From assembly GCA_019422525.1 (NCBI GenBank), contig JAHZDE010000001.1, forward strand, positions 124,001-188,000: a stretch of DNA of 64,000 nt. Reading direction: 5' to 3'. The stretch is from Clostridiales bacterium. Lineage in GTDB: Bacteria; Bacillota; Clostridia; Oscillospirales; Acutalibacteraceae. Below, piece after piece: positions 59,840 through 64,000 of this stretch (position 1 is its first letter; every line of letters begins with the position of its first letter). The notes below the pieces were generated by a model. It was not told the origin of the DNA. It worked only from the letters and a program-made list of their open reading frames with translations, and ran no database searches. The position numbers and the translations under genes are program-made.

Positions 59840-61135
59840 ATGAAAAAAATTTCCATTGGAACCGCGGTCGCTCTGGCAGCCATGACAGCAGCGGTGACAG
59901 TTTCTCTGACTTATCTGTACGCCATGGATAGGTTCAATACAAAGGTGGCAGATGTTAACGAACGTCAGGCCATGTATGCGAAGCTAAACGAAATTGATCA
60001 GAAGGTCCGTCGGGATTCTGTCGGAGAGCTGGACGAAACCGCTTTAAAAGACGCCATTTGTGCCGGATATGTAGCGGGATTGGGAGATGCCAATGCAAAG
60101 TATCTTTCAGCCGAAAAATACCGTGTGTTTTTGCAGGGGGACGCCCAGAAAAATGTTGGCGTCGGCATTCGGACCATTCAGGATGAAGACGGCAATATGG
60201 AGATTGTGGAAGTGCTGCCGCAGTCAGCTGCAGAAGAAGCTGGACTGAAAAAGGGCGATGTCATTCTGGCCATTGATGGAAAAGAAGTCATCCGCATTAC
60301 GTATGGAGAAGCGCTTTCTTATTTGGATGGTGCAGCAGGAACGCAGGTGACTTTTCGAGTACTGCGCACAGAAACTACAGAAACAGAAGAAGACGGCAAA
60401 ACTATATCAGAAGAGGTTTCTAAGACCATGGATTTCTCTATTACCCGTAGCGAGTATGAGTCTAACAGTGTGGTAGGGAAGATGATCAATGGAAATGTCG
60501 GATGTTTGACTATACGCAGTTTTACCAATGATACTGCCGATGAGATGGAAGATGCACTGTCCGAGCTGCAAAAAGAGGAAATGTGCGGATTGGTTATCGA
60601 TCTGCGAGGCAATACGGAAGGCACAGTAGAGCAAATGGTGGAAGCCTGTCGCTCACTTTTGCCGGCTGGAAATGTGGCGCGATATGTTGATAGTAACGGG
60701 GATACGATTTCTGAAGCTTCCTCTGGAGGGGGAAAATTAAATGTACCCATGGCGGTGCTGATTGACGATACCACATATGGCGCCTCTGAAGTATTGGCAG
60801 CAGCCATACGGGATGGAAAAGCAGGGGTGCTGGTAGGAACAGAAACAGCTGGCGGGGCATCTCGTCAAGATACTATTCAGCTGTCGGATGGTTCTGCACT
60901 CATTTTGACAGTGGGGTATTATGTGGATGCACAAGGAAAATCCCTATATGGCAGTGGTGTTTCACCGGATCGGGAGGTAGAGTTGAGCGTGCTGCAAAAG
61001 CAAGTGCTCATGCGGGAACTGTTGGACGTTCGGGAGGACCCACAAATGCAAACGGCTGTAACGGCCTTAATTGAGAATGGCGCCGCTGTGCAAGAAGTGC
61101 CTGGCAGCAGCTCCGATGTTTCTTCCGCTTCGTAA
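59840..61135 (+). CDS. S41-family (CtpA-like) protein lacking the catalytic Ser-Lys dyad
   Basis: 431 residues from ATG 59840 (an ATG four codons upstream is possible). N-terminal membrane anchor/signal, PDZ domain (VGVGIRTIQDEDG; AAEEAGLKKGDVILAIDG) and an S41 core. The usual catalytic serine (middle Ser of SASASE) is glycine here (TTYGASE, codon 60779-60781), and the usual lysine (FGKG) is also glycine (AGGA, codon 60854-60856). The two positions keep the exact 25-residue spacing seen in Prc and CtpB, so the alignment is secure. It is probably a pseudoprotease or scaffold behind the FtsEX-PcsB cluster, where an active Ctp is usual. Confidence 0.88.
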   Translation: MKKISIGTAVALAAMTAAVTVSLTYLYAMDRFNTKVADVNERQAMYAKLNEIDQKVRRDSVGELDETALKDAICAGYVAGLGDANAKYLSAEKYRVFLQGDAQKNVGVGIRTIQDEDGNMEIVEVLPQSAAEEAGLKKGDVILAIDGKEVIRITYGEALSYLDGAAGTQVTFRVLRTETTETEEDGKTISEEVSKTMDFSITRSEYESNSVVGKMINGNVGCLTIRSFTNDTADEMEDALSELQKEEMCGLVIDLRGNTEGTVEQMVEACRSLLPAGNVARYVDSNGDTISEASSGGGKLNVPMAVLIDDTTYGASEVLAAAIRDGKAGVLVGTETAGGASRQDTIQLSDGSALILTVGYYVDAQGKSLYGSGVSPDREVELSVLQKQVLMRELLDVREDPQMQTAVTALIENGAAVQEVPGSSSDVSSAS

Positions 61136-61173
61136 AGATGGAAGAATTCCCCGGAATCAGCGGCTTTTTCCCG

Positions 61174-61202
61174 TTGACATCGAGGGGGAGAATTATTATA
61201 AT
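61174..61202 (+). promoter_or_regulatory. Perfect consensus promoter of greA
   Basis: TTGACA, 17-base spacer, TATAAT, all 12 consensus bases, 45 bases before greA. Confidence 0.88.
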
Positions 61203-61247
61203 AATAACATTGTTGAAATATTGTTTCGGGTAAAGGTGGTTATATAA

Positions 61248-61733
61248 ATGGCAGTAAAACAGATTATCTTAACGCAGGATGGCCTGGATGCTCTGGAAAA
61301 AGAACTGGAATATTTGAAATCTGTCCGCCGTAAAGAAGTAGCTGAGAAAATTAAAGTGGCCCTGTCTTTCGGTGACCTTTCCGAGAACAGCGAATATGAT
61401 GAAGCAAAAAATGACCAGGCAATTATGGAAGCCCGTATTGCCGATATTGAGGTCATGCTGAAAAATGTAAAGCTCATTGACGAGGCAGAGCTGAGCAACG
61501 AGAATATTCATATTGGCTCCAGAATTGAGTTGGAAATTACCGGTGTGGATGGAACTGTCCGCAATAAGGAGTATAAAATTGTAGGTTCCAACGAGGCAAG
61601 TCCCCGTGAGGGCCGTATTTCCGATGAATCCGCAGTGGGAAAAGCACTGCTGGGACATAAAGTGGGCGATGTCATCGAGATTGAAGTGCCGGCTGGTGTC
61701 GTTCGTTACCATGTTCTGGGCATTGCCCGATAA
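61248..61733 (+). CDS. greA: Transcription elongation factor GreA
   Basis: 161 residues. N-terminal coiled coil with tip acidic residues in SFGDLSENSEYDEAK (core GDLSENSEY), C-terminal FKBP-like domain with GSNEASPREGRIS and SPVGKALLG-like SAVGKALLGH. It rescues backtracked RNA polymerase. AAAGGTGG precedes the ATG. A terminator separates it from lysS, although the two are usually neighbours in Firmicutes. Confidence 0.97.
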   Translation: MAVKQIILTQDGLDALEKELEYLKSVRRKEVAEKIKVALSFGDLSENSEYDEAKNDQAIMEARIADIEVMLKNVKLIDEAELSNENIHIGSRIELEITGVDGTVRNKEYKIVGSNEASPREGRISDESAVGKALLGHKVGDVIEIEVPAGVVRYHVLGIAR

Positions 61734-61748
61734 GCGCAAAGTCAGGCT

Positions 61749-61782
61749 GCAGGGGGGCAAGTATGTCACCCCTGCTTTTTTT
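61749..61782 (+). terminator. Terminator between greA and lysS
   Basis: GCAGGGG / CCCCTGC (61749-61755 with 61769-61775) followed by TTTTTTTC. Confidence 0.85.
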
Positions 61783-61826
61783 CTCCACGTGTGGTTGCAG
61801 AAATATTTGAAAGGAATGAAGATAGA

Positions 61827-63332
61827 ATGAGTGAGAACAGCAGAACGCCTGTTCAGGATATGAATGAACTGCTGCAAATTCGCAGAGATAAGCTTGCACA
61901 GCTGCAGGAGGAAGGGAAGGACCCCTTTCAGATTACCAGCTATCCGGTAGATAACCATGCAGCACCGGTTCGGGAGAAATTTGCCGGACTGGAGCCGGAA
62001 CAGGAAAGCGGTGAGACTGTATGCCTGGCAGGCCGTATGATGAGCAAGCGCGTCATGGGAAAGGCCAGCTTTGCTGATTTGCAGGATAAGAGCGGCTCCA
62101 TTCAGCTGTATGTTCGCCGGGATTTGATTGGCGACGAAGAGTACGCTGCCTTTAAAAAGCTGGATATCGGCGATTTGATTGGTGTAAAGGGCGAAATCTT
62201 CCGCACCAAGAAAGGCGAGTTGAGTGTGAAGGTTTCCGAGCTCACTCTGCTGAGCAAGAGCCTGCGTCCCTTGCCCGAAAAGTTCCACGGCCTGACTGAT
62301 ACCGATACCCGGTATCGCCAGCGCTATGTTGATTTGATTGTAAATCCGGAAGTAAAGGATACCTTCATCAAGCGTTCCCAGATTCTTCGCGAAATCCGTA
62401 ATTTCCTGGATGCCCAGGGCTTTATGGAGGTAGAAACTCCCATGCTGGTTTCCAATGCAGGCGGCGCTGCTGCCCGGCCTTTTGAAACCCATTATAATGC
62501 ACTGGATGAGGATGTAAAGCTGCGTATTTCTCTGGAGCTGTATTTAAAGCGCCTGATAGTCGGCGGCTTGGAGCGTGTGTATGAGATTGGCCGCGTATTC
62601 CGTAACGAAGGTGTGGACACCCGCCACAATCCCGAGTTTACCCTGATGGAGCTTTATCAGGCTTATACCGATTACCACGGCATGATGGATTTGACGGAGA
62701 ATATGTTCCGTTATGTTGCACAGAAAGTGTGCGGAACCACGCTCATTCCCTATTCGGAGGCTATGATTGATTTGGGCAAGCCTTTTGAGCGTATGACGAT
62801 GCTGGAAGCTGTAAAGAAGTATGCTGGCATTGATTTCGACGAAATTCCCGATACAGAAGCTGCCAAGAAGCTGGCAGACGAAAAGGGTATCCACTATGAG
62901 CCTCGCCATACCAAGGGCGACATCCTTAACCTGTTCTTTGAGGAGTATGTAGAGGAGCATCTGATTCAGCCGGTGTTCATTATGGACCATCCTGTGGAAA
63001 TTTCTCCGCTGACCAAGCGTAAGCCCGATAAGCCGGATTACGTGGAGCGTTTTGAGTTGTTTATCTATGGCCGTGAAATGTGCAACGCCTATTCTGAGCT
63101 GAACGACCCCATTGACCAGCGGCAGCGCTTTGCCGAGCAGGAAAAGCTGCTGGCACAGGGTGACGAAGAAGCCAATCACACCGATGAAGACTTCCTGAAT
63201 GCTTTGGAAATCGGTATGCCCCCCACAGGTGGTATTGGTTATGGCATTGACCGTTTGGTTATGCTGCTGACGAACTCCGCAAGTATCAGAGATGTTTTGC
63301 TGTTCCCCACTATGAAGACGCTTGACAAATAA
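61827..63332 (+). CDS. lysS: Lysyl-tRNA synthetase, class II
   Basis: 501 residues from ATG 61827 (AAAGGA 11 bases upstream). N-terminal OB fold (GRMMSKRVMGKASFADLQD, core GKASFADL), motif 2 RVFRNEGVDTRHNPEFT (core FRNEG, RHNPEFT), motif 3 GGIGYGIDRL. It charges tRNA-Lys in the cytoplasm. No T-box in the 94-base gap after greA. A strong terminator follows. Confidence 0.97.
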   Translation: MSENSRTPVQDMNELLQIRRDKLAQLQEEGKDPFQITSYPVDNHAAPVREKFAGLEPEQESGETVCLAGRMMSKRVMGKASFADLQDKSGSIQLYVRRDLIGDEEYAAFKKLDIGDLIGVKGEIFRTKKGELSVKVSELTLLSKSLRPLPEKFHGLTDTDTRYRQRYVDLIVNPEVKDTFIKRSQILREIRNFLDAQGFMEVETPMLVSNAGGAAARPFETHYNALDEDVKLRISLELYLKRLIVGGLERVYEIGRVFRNEGVDTRHNPEFTLMELYQAYTDYHGMMDLTENMFRYVAQKVCGTTLIPYSEAMIDLGKPFERMTMLEAVKKYAGIDFDEIPDTEAAKKLADEKGIHYEPRHTKGDILNLFFEEYVEEHLIQPVFIMDHPVEISPLTKRKPDKPDYVERFELFIYGREMCNAYSELNDPIDQRQRFAEQEKLLAQGDEEANHTDEDFLNALEIGMPPTGGIGYGIDRLVMLLTNSASIRDVLLFPTMKTLDK

Positions 63333-63346
63333 GCATAATATCAGTA

Positions 63347-63396
63347 AAAAAACCGGACTTACATCACGTGTTAATTTATGTAAGTTCGGTTTTTTA
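63347..63396 (+). terminator. Terminator of lysS
   Basis: An 18-position stem AAAAACCGgACTTACAT / ATGTAAGTtCGGTTTTT with T-run. Confidence 0.93.
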
Positions 63397-63440
63397 TCGT
63401 TTTATATCAAATGGAATGCGTTTTTTACAACTAAAACACA

Positions 63441-63474
63441 AAAGCCTCGAACGCGACTTGCGCATCGAGGCTTT
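63441..63474 (-). terminator. Terminator of the tRNA gene
   Basis: AAAGCCTCGA / TCGAGGCTTT, five bases beyond the tRNA 3' end; on minus TGTGTTTTAG follows. Confidence 0.8.
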
Positions 63475-63478
63475 CGAT

Positions 63479-63552
63479 TGGAGCAGAAGACGGGAATCGA
63501 ACCCGCATTCTTAGCTTGGGAAGCTAATGTTCTACCACTGAACTACTTCTGC
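63479..63552 (-). tRNA. tRNA-Gly (anticodon CCC)
   Basis: Reading the minus strand: acceptor GCAGAAG/CTTCTGC, D arm GTTC...GAAC, anticodon arm TTAGC-TTCCCAA-GCTAA giving anticodon CCC, T arm GCGGG-TTCGATT-CCCGT, discriminator T and an encoded CCA. U73 is the bacterial glycine identity base. It reads GGG glycine codons. Confidence 0.95.
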
Positions 63553-63566
63553 AAAACTGCTTAAAC

Positions 63567-63595
63567 AGTATATCACATTTCTTACAAAATAGCAA
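63567..63595 (-). promoter_or_regulatory. Promoter of tRNA-Gly
   Basis: On minus: TTGCTA (63590-63595), 17-base spacer, TATACT (63567-63572). Confidence 0.72.
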
Positions 63596-63772
63596 GGGTT
63601 AAAATTCTCAAAAGACACCAGCAGTTGGCCTTTACAGAAAGCAAACAGGCCGATATAATGGTAAGCGCGGAAAAACCTTTTATCAACAAGTATATTTTCA
63701 CAAAGCAATGGTAACGATGTTGCTGGGATAGCCTCATATTTTCGATATGGTTTGTCAAAAGGAGTAGATATT

Positions 63773-64000
63773 ATGAAATCAAAGAGAAAGCGAATTCTGT
63801 TGCTGTGTGCTGGCGGGACAATTGCCTGTCGCCCGGGACGGGATGGCCTTTGCCCGGCATTGGACAGCCATGCACTTCTTAGCCATCTGGAAAGCATGAC
63901 CCCAACCTATGATATCCATCCTTTGGATTTGTTTTCGCTGGATTCATCCAATATTCAGCCGGAACATTGGCAGACGGCGGCACGGTGTATTTATCAGGAA
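63773..64000 (+). CDS. L-asparaginase, N-terminal part
   Basis: 76 residues to the right edge, still open, so the gene continues outside. AAAAGGAG lies eight bases before the ATG. LLLCAGGTIAC is the N-terminal catalytic threonine loop of type I/II asparaginases (Thr in GGTI), and LDSSNIQPEHW matches the substrate-binding DSxxxxPxxW segment. It hydrolyses asparagine to aspartate and ammonia, the reverse sense of AsnA encoded at 31034-32050. There is no signal peptide, so a cytoplasmic type I enzyme is likely. Confidence 0.88.
   Translation, partial: MKSKRKRILLLCAGGTIACRPGRDGLCPALDSHALLSHLESMTPTYDIHPLDLFSLDSSNIQPEHWQTAARCIYQE

Noticed and set aside
61734..61826. A T-box before lysS (also considered upstream of asnA)
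   Set aside because: The gap is too short and contains only the greA terminator; no T-box consensus sequence was seen in either leader.

Overview
The window looks like chromosome from a spore-forming Clostridia, most likely Oscillospirales/Oscillospiraceae. The evidence is a complete spoIIA operon (spoIIAA-spoIIAB-sigF), a spoVAE gene, an ecfA1-ecfA2-ecfT-truA cluster, a DUF5711-type protein, an E. coli-style fused PurL and Gram-positive surface machinery (sortase B, SipW peptidases). The genus assignment is inference. Most of the window is ordinary core genome, with strong Rho-independent terminators between convergent genes. No integrase, transposase, CRISPR array or rRNA was seen.

Layout. 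1-6716: end of an NhaC-type antiporter, KtrB-type potassium channel, QueT queuosine-precursor transporter with a preQ1-like leader hairpin, and a heterodimeric BmrCD-type ABC exporter. 6788-10543: purL. 10765-12480: a divergent regulatory module (ImmA/IrrE peptidase plus XRE repressor on minus; two small Cys-containing unknown proteins on plus) around a promoter with twin operators. 12481-13136: AT-rich non-coding region with a two-tier hairpin, two promoters, an 11-bp-periodic repeat array and a GC-rich structured leader.

13137-24767 is the most interesting part: a cell-surface fibre locus. It encodes a 1262-residue VWA/Cna-B adhesin, four proteins with SipW-type (TasA/CalY-like) signal sequences, a fifth related secreted protein, two SipW-type signal peptidases, one membrane-spanning protein with a sortase-like tail (SVVTGD), a class B sortase, and a SARP/BTAD-type regulator whose C-terminus resembles a degenerate GGDEF domain. 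SARP-like heptamer repeats with exact 11-bp pitch lie before the promoter of the adhesin gene and before the sortase gene, so the regulator probably controls both. I read this as a TasA-like fibre with a VWA tip or co-fibre adhesin and a sortase-attached base, a hybrid of the TasA/SipW and sortase-pilus strategies.

24829-30611: a zinc-ribbon membrane protein, a GNAT acetyltransferase and an orphan OppA-like lipoprotein on minus; an unknown multi-spanning membrane protein and gapA on plus. 30751-38781 (minus): a small membrane protein, asnA, the spoIIA operon, a CPA2 antiporter, fucO, a YbaK-type editing protein and an ABC-F ATPase. 39031-52794 (plus): GH25 lysozyme, spoVAE, ruvC-ruvA-ruvB, GNAT, HD protein, glmM, a methyltransferase, the ECF module with truA, DUF5711, CvpA and a CDP-alcohol phosphatidyltransferase. 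52887-64000: a ClpE-like unfoldase, a PucR/CdaR-type regulator with a pseudoknot-capable leader, the division cluster ftsE-ftsX-pcsB-like hydrolase-S41 pseudoprotease, greA, lysS, tRNA-Gly(CCC) and the start of an L-asparaginase gene.

Gene calls, motifs, promoters and hairpins were read by eye. Homology statements rest on recognised family motifs, not on database searches.
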